Position numbers and translations under genes: made by a program. Shown piece by piece: positions 8,063 to 17,790 of a DNA stretch of 64,000 nucleotides. The stretch is from assembly GCF_014168535.1 (NCBI RefSeq), contig NZ_CP060007.1, positions 62,001-126,000 on the forward strand, read 5' to 3'. Every line of letters starts with the position of its first letter. Within the stretch, counting starts at the first letter, position 1. This stretch comes from Lacibacter sediminis. Its GTDB lineage: Bacteria > Bacteroidota > Bacteroidia > Chitinophagales > Chitinophagaceae. The notes beneath the pieces were generated by a model that made no database searches, was not told where the DNA came from, and worked only from the letters and a program-made list of their open reading frames with translations.

Positions 8063-9979
8063 TCAATTCTCTTCTTCTTCCACCTCTGCCTCCTGAGCTG
8101 GCGGCGATTGTGTAACAATCCCAAACTCAAACTGCATATCGTTGAGTTTGCGGTAGAGTCCGTTGTGGCTCATGAGTTCACTATGTGTTCCGCTTTCGGT
8201 AACAACGCCTTTATCGATCAACACAATTTTATCGGCATTGCGTATGGTGGAGAGACGGTGTGCAATCACAAACGAAGTGCGGCCTTTCATGAGATTATCC
8301 AAGGCTTCCTGCACCAACTGTTCACTTTCACTATCGAGTGATGAAGTGGCTTCATCTAAAATTAAAATAGCCGGATCTTTTAAAATAGCACGTGCAATGG
8401 CAATGCGTTGCCGCTGACCACCGCTTAATTTAATACCCCGTTCACCCACAATGGTTTCATACTGCTCCGGAAACTGTTGAATAAATAAATGAGCATTGGC
8501 GCTTTTAGCAGCGGCCATAATTTCTTCTTCGGTTGCATTGGGTTTACCGTAGGCAATATTTTCTTTGATGCTGCCGCCAAACAACAATACCTCTTGTGGA
8601 ACAAAGGCCATTTGCCTGCGCAATTGTGAGAGAGGAAAAGATGCGGCAGGTCGTTCATCAAAATACAAGGTACCTTTATCGGGTTCGTAAAAATGTAAGA
8701 GCAAAGAAGCGATGGTTGATTTACCTGCACCGCTTGGTCCAACAATAGCAATCTGTTCTCCATTGGCAGCACTCAGTGTGAGTCCTTTTAAAACGGGCAC
8801 ATCTTTTCGTCCGGGGTAACTGAAGGCAATATTATCAAACCGCACATTTCCTTTCAGTTGATGTTGTGGTTCTACTTCAATATCTGTTAATGCAACCGGC
8901 TCACCATCGGCACGTAAAATTTCCCGCACACTTTGTGTGGCACCCAATGTTTTTTGCAGTTGCGAAAACATATCAGCAAAGCCTGCAAACGTACCACCCA
9001 CAAACATCGAGAAGATCACAAACATGGTGAGTGCTCCCAATGTGAGTTCACCCGATTGAATCATACCAACACCTACCCACATCACAAACGCAATACTTCC
9101 AAACACACTAAAGATCATAAACGAAATAAACGCACCACGGTAGCGTGAGTTGCTGATGGAAGTGGCTACTACCGACTGAATACTTTTTACATAACGACCG
9201 ATCTCATAAAACTCACTGGTGAATGCTTTTACAATAGAAATTCCCTGGAAGGTTTCCTGTACAATGGTTCCACTCTCTGCCAACTGATCCTGTGCTTTGC
9301 GGGCCATCTTACGAATGCGCATACCAAACAGCACAGCTAAAATGGCAATAATGGGAACCACAGCCAGCATGATCAGGGCCAGCTTTGCACTGATCCAGAA
9401 AATAAAGAACAAACCAATGATGAGTGTGAAGATGCCACGAAGAAATTCAGCCAATGTAAATGAAATGGCATCCTGTATCTGCGACAGATCGCTTGAGATA
9501 CGATTGCTTAATTCACCCACTCTTTTCTCCGTGAAATAACTCATGGGCATGGTGAGCAGTTTGCTGTACACATCTTTGCGCATATCGGCCAGTGAACGTT
9601 CACCTGCTGCGGTTAACAGATACACCCGCATGAATGAAAACACAGTTTGTAAACTCAGTTGCGCAAAAATGAGCAGCAGCGTTGTATTTAAACTGAGCTG
9701 AATATTTTTCAATCCGAAATCAAATTGAGAAACACTGCTCATACCGGGAAGACTTGCACCGGGTGAAGCAGAGTCGATCATCTTTCCTAATAAGAAAGGA
9801 AACAAACTGGTGGTAAATGCGGATACTGCAATAAACACCAAACCCCAGATGAATTTACCACGATATGGTTTTAAGTAGGTGAACAGGATGAGTGCCTGTT
9901 TCAGACTCTCCTTCGAAATTTTTGCTTTTGCTGATCCTTTCTCGTTTGTATTTTTTGAATGTCGACTTGCTCTTGCCAT
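8063..9979 (-). CDS. ABC transporter, fused permease/ATPase (MsbA-type exporter half)
   Basis: 638 residues. A short basic N terminus is followed by a six-helix exporter permease domain (about residues 35-340; YLKPYRGKFIWGLVFIAV first helix) and a nucleotide-binding domain. Visible motifs: Walker A GPSGAGKST (about 412), Q-loop FVPQEVLLFG, signature LSGGQ (about 517), Walker B ILILDEATSSLD (about 536) and H-loop IAHRLSTI (about 570). The protein ends in an acidic tail (EAEVEEEEN). One such half-transporter gene with no partner suggests a homodimer. Homologues export lipids, lipid-linked sugars or drugs; the substrate cannot be read from the sequence. Confidence 0.93.
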   Translation of the reverse strand: MARASRHSKNTNEKGSAKAKISKESLKQALILFTYLKPYRGKFIWGLVFIAVSAFTTSLFPFLLGKMIDSASPGASLPGMSSVSQFDFGLKNIQLSLNTTLLLIFAQLSLQTVFSFMRVYLLTAAGERSLADMRKDVYSKLLTMPMSYFTEKRVGELSNRISSDLSQIQDAISFTLAEFLRGIFTLIIGLFFIFWISAKLALIMLAVVPIIAILAVLFGMRIRKMARKAQDQLAESGTIVQETFQGISIVKAFTSEFYEIGRYVKSIQSVVATSISNSRYRGAFISFMIFSVFGSIAFVMWVGVGMIQSGELTLGALTMFVIFSMFVGGTFAGFADMFSQLQKTLGATQSVREILRADGEPVALTDIEVEPQHQLKGNVRFDNIAFSYPGRKDVPVLKGLTLSAANGEQIAIVGPSGAGKSTIASLLLHFYEPDKGTLYFDERPAASFPLSQLRRQMAFVPQEVLLFGGSIKENIAYGKPNATEEEIMAAAKSANAHLFIQQFPEQYETIVGERGIKLSGGQRQRIAIARAILKDPAILILDEATSSLDSESEQLVQEALDNLMKGRTSFVIAHRLSTIRNADKIVLIDKGVVTESGTHSELMSHNGLYRKLNDMQFEFGIVTQSPPAQEAEVEEEEN

Positions 9980-10167
9980 ACTGTTTGTTATAACGAACCG
10001 GTTTGCTGAATTACTTCATTACAATGCAAGTTAACGATTAAGGTTTGGGTGAGAGGATGCTTGGCTGTTTCTGATCGATAAACTAACAGCATCTTGGATA
10101 TTGATTTGCCTTTTGCTTTTATTTCTCTTTTTTAATGTTTATATTACTAAAGCCAAAATCTACTACC

Positions 10168-11799
10168 ATGAAGGAGATTCTCATCAAAGCCATTGCATTT
10201 GTATTGTGGTCGGCCACAATCTGCAGCTGTTCTTATTACAGATACACTGCAAATACGAAGTTGGATGACTACAATCAAAACAAGAATAAAGAATGGAGTC
10301 AGCTGGATGCCTATAATATTCTTGTTGTTCATCTTCAAAATGAGATGAAAGAAATCTATAACGTAGAGGTTGATGAAAAAACAAAAATTCTAAAGGGAAG
10401 TATCCGCCCGTTTGACGGCAATGGTTTAAAATACTATAATAAAGTGATGATGAGAGGTGGGGGCGTTGCCAAGAGTAAAATAAGGGCTGAAGAATTCGAG
10501 ACAACCAAACAGATTCATTTTTTTGTTAATAAGGCAGAAAGACCTGATTCAAACAGAATTCAATTTCCAATTTCAGACATTACCAGGATAGATGTATCAA
10601 AGCATGCTACGGGATTAAATATCTTACTTCCTGTAGGAATTGGGCTCACAGGTTTAGCCATTACGGGAGGTATTGTTGCGCTTATTGCATGTAATTGTCC
10701 GCATGTATATGTTGATAACGGCACAACACAAGAGCTTACGAACTCTATGTACACCGGTGCAAAAGCACCACAACTCGAGCGGTTTGATTACAAACAACTG
10801 CCCGATTACTTTGCTGATTCATCAAGCTATACATTAAATATTGTAAATGAGTTAAACGAGGATCAGTACACCAATATGCTGGAGTTGATGGTTGCTGTTC
10901 ATGCAAAAGATGTGGAAGTAATTGCAGATAAAGAAGGCCGGTTACATACTATAAAGCAACCTCAGCTTCCAATGCATGCAGAAGACAATGGCGGTAATAA
11001 TATCCTGAAAGAAATTGCTCAACCAGATGCAACAGCGTATAAATTTAATGCAGATAGTATTTCAAAATTCAGCGAAGCTTATTTACAATTTGCAGTTCCC
11101 GAACTGCAACCACAAAATGGAAAGCTTCTGATCAGGCTGCGAAATACAAGATGGTCGGGTTATGTGTATCATCAATTCAGTTCGTTGTTTGGTAAAAATT
11201 ACAGCAAATGGATAGCACACAATAAAGACAAATCAAAGGAAGAGCGGGAGCAATGGATGAGAGAGCAGGGCATACTGCTTCAGGTTGAAATAAAAACTGC
11301 ACAGGGCTGGCAATCTGCTGGCGAAGTTGATTTGGTGGGTGAAACAAACTTTAACTCAATGGTGATTCCGGTGAATATTCCTGCAGGATCAAAAATGCTG
11401 GAAGTACGTTTACGGACAGGCTTTATGTTTTGGGAATTGGATTATGCAGCAATTGATTTTACGCCCAATGCAAACATTGAAATGCAGGTATTGAAACCAT
11501 CTACAGCAGTTGGTGAAGATGGAGAAGATTTTGTACAGGCACTGAGTTTCGATGATGGAATTTACATGGAACACCTGGGCGTTAAGTCTTCAACCAAAGT
11601 AAAGTTTGCAGCATTGCCCACAAACACTGAACAAAAGCGTACACTCATACTTCGCAGTAAAGGTTATTATACTTCAAAGGAAGAATTTGCCGGTAAAACA
11701 AATCGGAAAGAGCTGAAAAAATTTAAGGACCCCGGTGAATTATCAAGATTTTCAAGAAAACTTTATCAAGATGTGATGAACCGAACAGCGATGAAATAA
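10168..11799 (+). CDS. hypothetical lipoprotein
   Basis: 543 residues when started at MKEILIKAIAFVLWSATICSCS, which gives a lipoprotein signal (Cys within TICSCS); the ATG at 10135 adds an unlikely 11 residues. Residues 25-140 are polar with RPFDGNGLKYYNKV; a hydrophobic segment near 150-180 (GLNILLPVGIGLTGLAITGG) ends in ALIACNC. The second half is mixed alpha/beta (LLIRLRNTRWSGYVYHQFSS, WELDYAAIDFTPN). I recognise no family. Proteins with a similar N-terminal lipobox and glycine-rich hydrophobic hairpin are frequent in Bacteroidota, without a known role. Confidence 0.7.
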   Translation: MKEILIKAIAFVLWSATICSCSYYRYTANTKLDDYNQNKNKEWSQLDAYNILVVHLQNEMKEIYNVEVDEKTKILKGSIRPFDGNGLKYYNKVMMRGGGVAKSKIRAEEFETTKQIHFFVNKAERPDSNRIQFPISDITRIDVSKHATGLNILLPVGIGLTGLAITGGIVALIACNCPHVYVDNGTTQELTNSMYTGAKAPQLERFDYKQLPDYFADSSSYTLNIVNELNEDQYTNMLELMVAVHAKDVEVIADKEGRLHTIKQPQLPMHAEDNGGNNILKEIAQPDATAYKFNADSISKFSEAYLQFAVPELQPQNGKLLIRLRNTRWSGYVYHQFSSLFGKNYSKWIAHNKDKSKEEREQWMREQGILLQVEIKTAQGWQSAGEVDLVGETNFNSMVIPVNIPAGSKMLEVRLRTGFMFWELDYAAIDFTPNANIEMQVLKPSTAVGEDGEDFVQALSFDDGIYMEHLGVKSSTKVKFAALPTNTEQKRTLILRSKGYYTSKEEFAGKTNRKELKKFKDPGELSRFSRKLYQDVMNRTAMK

Positions 11800-11809
11800 T
11801 CATATAAAA

Positions 11810-12928
11810 CTATTCGGCCAGGCATACAGATGTCTTAGGTTGATAAGAGGATAGTTTTACTTTACAAAATGGACATGGGTATAATGTTCCGTCGTAGTCT
11901 AAAAACATATATATTCTGCCTCCACCACAGGGCATTGTTTTTCGTAAACCTGCCGGGAACAGAACAGTTGGATAGGTATAATAGGTCTTGTTGAAATTGA
12001 ATTGGTCGCTAAGCTGTTTTAGATGGTCTTTGTGCGATTGTTGTAATTCCACATCTTTATCCTGGTAATTACCTACAGCCCGTGGTTCTAATAAATTGAT
12101 AACAGGCACTCCCAGTTGTTTGCACAGGTCGATCAGTTTTGGCACACCGCCAGACTCAATATATTCTTTTGACGGGCATACATTAATGGCTACAAAAACA
12201 CCCGCTGTCTGCAGATTTTTAATTGCTTCCAAAACCCAGTAGTACGACTTTTGATTTCCCCTGAACTTGTTGTGTCCATCTTCCAAATGGTGATCGAGAC
12301 TAATGGCAGCACCATCCAATCCGGCTGCTTTTAATTGCTTCGCTTTTTCCAGCGTTAAGCCATAACCGGAAGTATATATCCATTGATTGCATCGATCTTT
12401 AAAATGCCTTAGAAAAAGTAAGAGATCATCATAGCGGCTAAGCGGCTCTCCTCCTGAGAATACCAGCTGACCTACTCCCTGTTGCACGTATGGTTCAATC
12501 CGTTCAATAAATTGATCATAAGAAAGTACGTCTTTATTATACAGTGTGGCAGCTTCGCTGCAATGTTCGCATTGCAATGGACAGCGTTTGGTAATAGCAA
12601 TCATCAACCGCCTGAGAGTTTGTTCACGGCCCGTTACCGGTTCAGTTTCGAGTAAATGATTTTTAAAAAAACTGTTGAACCCTGCCGAAGGCCATGAGGG
12701 ATAAAACATATCCCACACATACTTTCCATCTACTTTAAACGCACGTACAAGCTTTTTAACAACAATCATTTTATTGATATTCCGGATCATCTTTATCAGA
12801 ACACGGATTGATTTGATTGGATTCCTGTAGATTTTGCAACCAATCCACCAAACATTGCAGAGTGCCAGTAACCGAACTATATCGTATTCAATTGAACCAA
12901 TTCTCCTGTATGATGAGTTTTTTTCCAT
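11810..12928 (-). CDS. radical SAM protein
   Basis: 372 residues. The 4Fe-4S/SAM motif CPLQCEHC (CxxxCxxC, about residues 116-123) is followed by the GGEPL motif (SGGEPLSRYDD) and a TIM-barrel-like core. A second cysteine cluster near the C terminus (PCGGG, then YPCPFCK and a final VCLAE) resembles a SPASM-type auxiliary cluster region. The first ~110 residues are an extra N-terminal region (MFYPSWPSAGFNSFFKNHL) also seen in some SPASM proteins. No precursor peptide or partner enzyme is adjacent, so the substrate is unknown. It ends only 10 bp from the convergent gene at 10168. Confidence 0.88.
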   Translation of the reverse strand: MEKNSSYRRIGSIEYDIVRLLALCNVWWIGCKIYRNPIKSIRVLIKMIRNINKMIVVKKLVRAFKVDGKYVWDMFYPSWPSAGFNSFFKNHLLETEPVTGREQTLRRLMIAITKRCPLQCEHCSEAATLYNKDVLSYDQFIERIEPYVQQGVGQLVFSGGEPLSRYDDLLLFLRHFKDRCNQWIYTSGYGLTLEKAKQLKAAGLDGAAISLDHHLEDGHNKFRGNQKSYYWVLEAIKNLQTAGVFVAINVCPSKEYIESGGVPKLIDLCKQLGVPVINLLEPRAVGNYQDKDVELQQSHKDHLKQLSDQFNFNKTYYTYPTVLFPAGLRKTMPCGGGRIYMFLDYDGTLYPCPFCKVKLSSYQPKTSVCLAE

Positions 12929-13144
12929 CAGATCATTTTTTCTTTACTTGATTTATTTATAAAAACAATTCAGGAAACCGGAGCGGTAATTCTTTCAGGG
13001 ACATTCAGAAACCCTGCTTACTCAATATAAGAAAGTTTTTATGTTATTACTAACAGGCTTATTCTTTTATTGAATCGTGTTTATTCAGCTGCTTTTCTCG
13101 ATTTTGGAGTAAAGGGTTTTTGACAGATATGTAATATGCGATGT

Positions 13145-13840
13145 TTATTTCAAGACTTGCATCAGCATCGGTGCAAGTTTATCAGCCCAGCGTTTATATT
13201 CTGCACCTGAAGGGTGTAATCCATCAGAAGCTATTAAACTCCTGTTGGTTCTTCCTTCACGGGTGGAAGGGGTAATGTCGAGATAGGGACAATTGTATTG
13301 TTGTGTTACGTTGTAGTTGATGTTGTTGAACCAGTCAATTTCTTTCCTGATCTGAGCCGTATCATACGAAGCAGCAAAAGGCGTAACACTGTAATCGGGG
13401 ATGGACAATACAAATACGTTTTGCTTTTTTCCATTAGCCAGTTCAATTGCTTTTACCAATAATGCAGTAAAGCGTTGGCGATAACCTGTTGTATCTCTTT
13501 GCTGGTATTGATCGTTTACACCAATGAGCAAACTCACCACAGTATGTTTGTTGGGATAGTTGTTGTTGATGCTGGTTTGAAGATTTGTGGTGGTCCAGCC
13601 GGTTGTGGCAATATATGTTGGTGCCTGCACCTGTATGCCTTGTTGCAAAAGGAGTGCTGCTGTTTGTGCAGGAAAACGTTCATTGGCTGCAACGCCTTGC
13701 CCGATGGTATATGAATCACCTAGTGCCAGCCAGGTATGTATTACTGGTGATAAAGGAGTTGTTACCACTGTGGAGTTGGGTCCATTCTTACTGCAGGCAG
13801 AAAGAAAAAAGAGGAGTATGCAGATAAGCGACAACTTCAT
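13145..13840 (-). CDS. SGNH/GDSL-family hydrolase, lipoprotein
   Basis: 231 residues starting at MKLSLICILLFFLSACSKNG (lipobox LSAC); an upstream ATG at 13915 would hide the signal. The SGNH blocks are present: block I WLALGDSYTIGQG with catalytic Ser (about 41), a Thr/Asn-rich second block, block III LIGVNDQY with Asn (about 105), and block V SDGLHPS with Asp and His (about 205-208). The family hydrolyses esters, including acetyl groups on sugars and lysophospholipids; the substrate here is open. Likely anchored at the periplasmic face of a membrane. Lone gene. Confidence 0.88.
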   Translation of the reverse strand: MKLSLICILLFFLSACSKNGPNSTVVTTPLSPVIHTWLALGDSYTIGQGVAANERFPAQTAALLLQQGIQVQAPTYIATTGWTTTNLQTSINNNYPNKHTVVSLLIGVNDQYQQRDTTGYRQRFTALLVKAIELANGKKQNVFVLSIPDYSVTPFAASYDTAQIRKEIDWFNNINYNVTQQYNCPYLDITPSTREGRTNRSLIASDGLHPSGAEYKRWADKLAPMLMQVLK

Positions 13841-14047
13841 ACCACTAATTACGGATAAAGAAGGAGAAAGGTTCAGTTTAATGAGCGTATTCGCATTGTA
13901 CAATCTAATTATCACGGAGGGATAGAGGAATTGGTAATTTGGAATTTGGGTTTTGGATTTTCTTCACCTCGAGTAATTCGTGGCTTATCTGTGTTTATCT
14001 GCGTATATCTGTGACCTTAATTGCTTCGTGGTTTAAAATCTTTTCAC

Positions 14048-14078
14048 TTTGAAATCCCCCTCAGAAACTACAACTTTG
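14048..14078 (+). promoter_or_regulatory. predicted promoter of the ligase/kinase/HAD unit
   Basis: TTTG (14048-14051), 19-bp spacer, CAACTTTG (14071-14078), one mismatch to the Bacteroidota -7 consensus TAnnTTTG. It ends 25 bp before the ATG of the glutamine-synthetase-like gene. Confidence 0.5.
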
Positions 14079-14103
14079 TAAACACTCATTAAACAACAAG
14101 TAA

Positions 14104-15453
14104 ATGACGAAACAGGAATTGATCGATTACCTGCAGCAACACGATAAAGAACAGGTGAAATTTGCCTTTGCAGATATTGATGGCGTGCTGCGTGGCAAAG
14201 TGATCAGTAAGCAAAAGCTGCTCGATACATTGGAAAGCGGTATCGGTTTTTGTGATGTAGCGTTTGGCTGGGACAGTAATGATGCTGCTTACGACAATGT
14301 AAAACTAACGGGCTGGCACACGGGCTATCCCGACAGACAGGTGCATATTGATCTTTCAACACTGCGTACGATTCCCTGGCAGAATGATCTCCCGTTTTTC
14401 TTAGCTGATTTCAGCGCTTCTGATGTGGCAGCCTGCAGTCGCTCTTTGTTGAAAAAGGTAGTGAAGCAATGTGATGATATGGGTTATCATGCCGAATTTG
14501 CACAGGAGTTTGAATGGTTCAATTTCAATGAAACCCCGCAGAGTTTAGAACAAAAACAATTTACGTCCATTGAGCCAATGACACCAGGTATGTTTGGCTA
14601 TTCTATTCTCCGCACCTCATTGCAGAGTGATTTTTATTTTGATCTGATCGACCAGCTCAACAAGTTCAACATACCCATTGAAGGTATTCATACAGAAACA
14701 GGTCCGGGTGTGTATGAAGCAGCTATTACACATGATAATACATTGGCTGCTGCTGATAAAGCAGTGCTGCTTAAAACAGCCGTGAAAGAAATTGCTTACA
14801 AGCACGGTATCATGGCTTCGTTCATGGCAAAGTGGAATGAACAGTTACCGGGTTGCAGCGGACATATTCATCAAAGCTTATGGCATCCTGCAACAAAAGA
14901 AAATATTTTTTACAGCGAAACAGATTCTCATCACATGAGTGAGCTGATGAAACATTATGTAGCAGGCTTGCTTTATTGTTTGCCACATGTATTGCCGATG
15001 TATGCGCCTACTGTCAACAGTTATAAACGTTTGGTTGAAGGTGCGTGGGCTCCCACAACTATTACATGGGGTGTAGATAACAGAACAACTGCCATACGTG
15101 TGTTACATCCTACGATAAAAAATACACGTATTGAAATGCGTGTGCCGGGAAGCGACAGCAATCCATATTTGGCAATTGCAGCTTCACTTGCGTCGGGTTT
15201 GTATGGCATTAAACATCAACTGCCATTGAACATTCCTGCAACAAAAGGAAATGGTTATACCGATAAAGACAACGGTGTATTGCCATCCTCATTACTGGAA
15301 GCAGCAACACATATGCAGCAATCTTCCATTGCAAAGGATCTTTTTGGTGACGAGTTTGTTGATCATTTTACAAAAACACGTTTGTGGGAATGCCGCCAGT
15401 TCAATAAACATGTAACAGATTGGGAATTGAAGCGGTATTTTGAGATCATATAA
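14104..15453 (+). CDS. glutamine synthetase family protein
   Basis: 449 residues, near the usual length of type I glutamine synthetases. The N-terminal beta-grasp part (FAFADIDGVLRGKVISKQKL) is followed by the catalytic domain with TETGPGVYEAAI (metal-binding Glu), GHIHQSLW (ATP/metal His), NRTTAIRV and IEMRVPGSDSNPYLA (glutamate and phosphate Arg). The opening VRG-like motif and the lack of the adenylylation loop resemble the GlnA3/PuuA-like group that joins glutamate to amines other than ammonia, so true glutamine synthesis is not assured. It heads a unit with a phosphotransferase and a HAD protein, suggesting a small dedicated metabolic route (inference). Confidence 0.88.
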   Translation: MTKQELIDYLQQHDKEQVKFAFADIDGVLRGKVISKQKLLDTLESGIGFCDVAFGWDSNDAAYDNVKLTGWHTGYPDRQVHIDLSTLRTIPWQNDLPFFLADFSASDVAACSRSLLKKVVKQCDDMGYHAEFAQEFEWFNFNETPQSLEQKQFTSIEPMTPGMFGYSILRTSLQSDFYFDLIDQLNKFNIPIEGIHTETGPGVYEAAITHDNTLAAADKAVLLKTAVKEIAYKHGIMASFMAKWNEQLPGCSGHIHQSLWHPATKENIFYSETDSHHMSELMKHYVAGLLYCLPHVLPMYAPTVNSYKRLVEGAWAPTTITWGVDNRTTAIRVLHPTIKNTRIEMRVPGSDSNPYLAIAASLASGLYGIKHQLPLNIPATKGNGYTDKDNGVLPSSLLEAATHMQQSSIAKDLFGDEFVDHFTKTRLWECRQFNKHVTDWELKRYFEII

Positions 15454-15454
15454 C

Positions 15455-15525
15455 GATGTCTGATTTCGGATGTAGGATTTATGATTTGGGTACTTGAACC
15501 TTGAACCGTGGATTTTGGGTTTTCT
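15455..15525 (+). repeat. dispersed repeat ATGTCTGATTTCGGATG, copy 1
   Basis: The element begins one base after the stop codon of the glutamine-synthetase-like gene and reads ATGTCTGATTTCGGATG, then TAGGATTTATGATTTGGG, then CTTGAACCTTGAACC. Two further copies are at 21815-21895 (same strand) and 24922-25003 (opposite strand). A following word CTTTGTGTTCCTTTGCGCC (15543-15561) belongs to another family. Confidence 0.75.
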
Positions 15526-15592
15526 CTTGTTCCTTGACCTCTATCTTTGTGTTCCTTTGCGCCGCCGTGCCATAGTGGTTTAAATAACAAGT

Positions 15593-16651
15593 ATGACAGA
15601 AGCATTAAGAATTATTCATAAAGCGTGGGAAGGTTACGATGCCACGAAAAAGATTGCACATGTAGAAGAGATCAGTGCTATGGTTTCAACTAACCATGTG
15701 TACCGGATTACGTTCGAAGATGAAGATATTGTGATTGCCAAGCTTTCATATTTTGGTAAGTACGAACATTTCAAAGAAGATCACCGCATCATTCATACAC
15801 TGTCGAACAACTTATTATATCCGTTTGAAAACCTGCTGGCAAAATCATTGCTGAAAAATAACCGGGTGTATACCTATCATTACCGTTATAAGAAAAAAGA
15901 TGCGTGGGTTGTATTTTATAATCCGGTGCGTGTGTTGCAGCGTATGCCCAAACGGTTGGATGAAAAACTGATCCGTAAGTTTGGTCAGCAGATCGGCAGG
16001 TTTCATAAAGCATGTTCAAAGCTGCGGAACAATTTACCCAAGTCATCCAAAACACTCCGCACCGATATTCATACGTTGATGGAACGGGTGGAAGCAGATG
16101 AAACAAAATTCGGCACAAGAGCGCAGGCCGATATGATCAAATATCATTGTGAACTGTTTCTCAAAAACAGGTTGAAAACAAATGCCGCTTCATTTGAAAC
16201 GATCCCGGTGTTTATTGACTGGAACATAGGCAACTTCTCTGTAACTGATAAACTTGAATTGTATTCACGCTGGGATTATGATTGGTTTCGCATGAGCAGC
16301 CGCATGATGGATTTTTATTTTTTCAGTCGTGTGGTGAGTGATGCAGGCGACAGAACGGTGTTTAGTTATTATATCAACACCATGATGGAAGACCGTTTCA
16401 TTCTCTTCCTGGAAGAATATCACAAAGTAAATCCGCTTACGGCAGATGAGTTACGTTTCTTAAAAGAAGGCTACCGTTTTTTTGTGCTTAACTATGTTAT
16501 TAAAGACGGCAGTTATTTCTTTAGCGAACAGTATGCAAAAAAATTGCAGGCAGAAGCTTATGAGATCTATCTTCCTTCAGTTGATCGTGATTTTGATGCT
16601 GACAAATTGATCAAGGCGTTGAAGATAAAAGATGAACCTGTGAAAAAATAA
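15593..16651 (+). CDS. aminoglycoside phosphotransferase-like kinase
   Basis: 352 residues with the layout of the APH/choline-kinase-like fold. The N lobe has YRITFEDEDIVIAKLSYFG, with Lys as probable ATP-anchoring residue. The C lobe has FIDWNIGNF (about 206-214), a variant of the catalytic loop HGDxxxxN in which HGD is replaced by IDW but the Asp and Asn remain, and then RWDYDWFRM (about 226-234), equivalent to the metal-binding DxD region. It is the second gene of a unit with a ligase before it and a HAD protein 33 bp after it. Substrate unknown; phosphorylation of a small hydroxylated compound is inference. Confidence 0.75.
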   Translation: MTEALRIIHKAWEGYDATKKIAHVEEISAMVSTNHVYRITFEDEDIVIAKLSYFGKYEHFKEDHRIIHTLSNNLLYPFENLLAKSLLKNNRVYTYHYRYKKKDAWVVFYNPVRVLQRMPKRLDEKLIRKFGQQIGRFHKACSKLRNNLPKSSKTLRTDIHTLMERVEADETKFGTRAQADMIKYHCELFLKNRLKTNAASFETIPVFIDWNIGNFSVTDKLELYSRWDYDWFRMSSRMMDFYFFSRVVSDAGDRTVFSYYINTMMEDRFILFLEEYHKVNPLTADELRFLKEGYRFFVLNYVIKDGSYFFSEQYAKKLQAEAYEIYLPSVDRDFDADKLIKALKIKDEPVKK

Positions 16652-16684
16652 CACCTGCTGTAACACTTAAAACCCAACAACGGC

Positions 16685-17536
16685 ATGTTTTCAGTTCAGG
16701 ATTTTAAATCGGTGGTAGATAAGTATAAAATAATTTTTTTCGACGCCTTCGGCGTTATTAAAAGTTACAACGGGCTTATCACAGGCATGGAAAAAACCTT
16801 CGCCTATCTTGAAGAGCAGGGCAAGGAATATTACATTGTTACAAACGATGCATCGAGAAGTCCGATGCAGCTCGCCGAGAGTTATCATAAAGTTGGGTTG
16901 GATATCATCCAGCACGATCGCATTATTTCATCGGGTATGCTGGCGAAAGAATATCTTGATCTGAAAGTGAACGACGGCATTGTTGCTTACCTCGGTACAG
17001 AAAGCTCAGCACATTATATTGACAGTTCAGGTTTGCATACGTTGCCAGTAAGTGCCATTACGCAATACAATATCGACCAGGTAAATGCATTGGTGTTATT
17101 GGATGATGAAGGTTTTAACTGGTTTGATGATCTCAACAGAACAGTAAATATTTTACGCAAGCGAACCATACCAGCTATTGTTGCAAATACGGATCACATT
17201 TATCCCATCACCGGAAGTAATGAGGTATCGATTGCCATTGGTGGTGTTGCAACCATGATCGAAAGTATAGTTGGCAAAAAATTCATCCGCTTTGGTAAAC
17301 CTGATTCGCAGATGTTCATGTTTGCCTATGATCTTATTCGTGAACGCACTCCGGTGAGCAAAAAAGATATCCTGATGGTAGGTGATACGTTGCACACCGA
17401 TATTCTTGGTGGTAATAAGTTTGGATTAGATACCGTGCTTGTACTTTCCGGTAATACATTACCTGATGATGCAGAAACAAGGATACGTGCAACAGGTATT
17501 GTGCCGACTTATGTGTGTGAAAGTGCGGTGGTATGA
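16685..17536 (+). CDS. HAD-IIA-like hydrolase with altered nucleophile motif
   Basis: 283 residues. HAD motif I reads FFDAFGVIK: the nucleophile Asp20 is kept but the usual second Asp (general acid/base, DxD) is Phe22, as in a group of HAD-IIA proteins that have Trp or Phe there. Motif II is VTNDASRS (about 51-58), ANTDHIYP marks the C2a cap family, motif III includes GKPDSQMF, and motif IV is MVGDTLHTDILGG (about 229-241). Phosphatase activity is therefore plausible but not assured. It closes the three-gene unit and is followed by a terminator. Confidence 0.85.
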   Translation: MFSVQDFKSVVDKYKIIFFDAFGVIKSYNGLITGMEKTFAYLEEQGKEYYIVTNDASRSPMQLAESYHKVGLDIIQHDRIISSGMLAKEYLDLKVNDGIVAYLGTESSAHYIDSSGLHTLPVSAITQYNIDQVNALVLLDDEGFNWFDDLNRTVNILRKRTIPAIVANTDHIYPITGSNEVSIAIGGVATMIESIVGKKFIRFGKPDSQMFMFAYDLIRERTPVSKKDILMVGDTLHTDILGGNKFGLDTVLVLSGNTLPDDAETRIRATGIVPTYVCESAVV

Positions 17537-17602
17537 TGTGGTATTTACACTAGCTGCAAAAATTATTCTGGTTTTTCTTTTTATTATCATACGACCTTAT
17601 TC

Positions 17603-17634
17603 AACAGTGCACCCTTTTTAATGCGCTGTTTTTT
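17603..17634 (+). terminator. terminator of the ligase/kinase/HAD unit
   Basis: AACAGTGC, a 12-base loop, GCGCTGTT (one T-G wobble), then TTTT. It lies 66 bp after the HAD stop codon. Confidence 0.6.
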
Positions 17635-17790
17635 ATTATAAATGAGTAACAATTTATACAACTGCGTAACAGATGAATTTTTTAAAAACAGCAGTCAAAA
17701 AAATATAAATAAAAGAATACTGTTCTCTTGAATCCTGCTGTAGTTTTTCTTCATGAATGCACTATTTTTATTTTCCAATAAACCGATGCT

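Noticed and set aside
11810..12928. RiPP cluster built around the first radical SAM protein
   Set aside because: No short precursor-like frame, peptidase or transporter clearly belongs with it; the ABC exporter is 1.8 kb away, in another unit.
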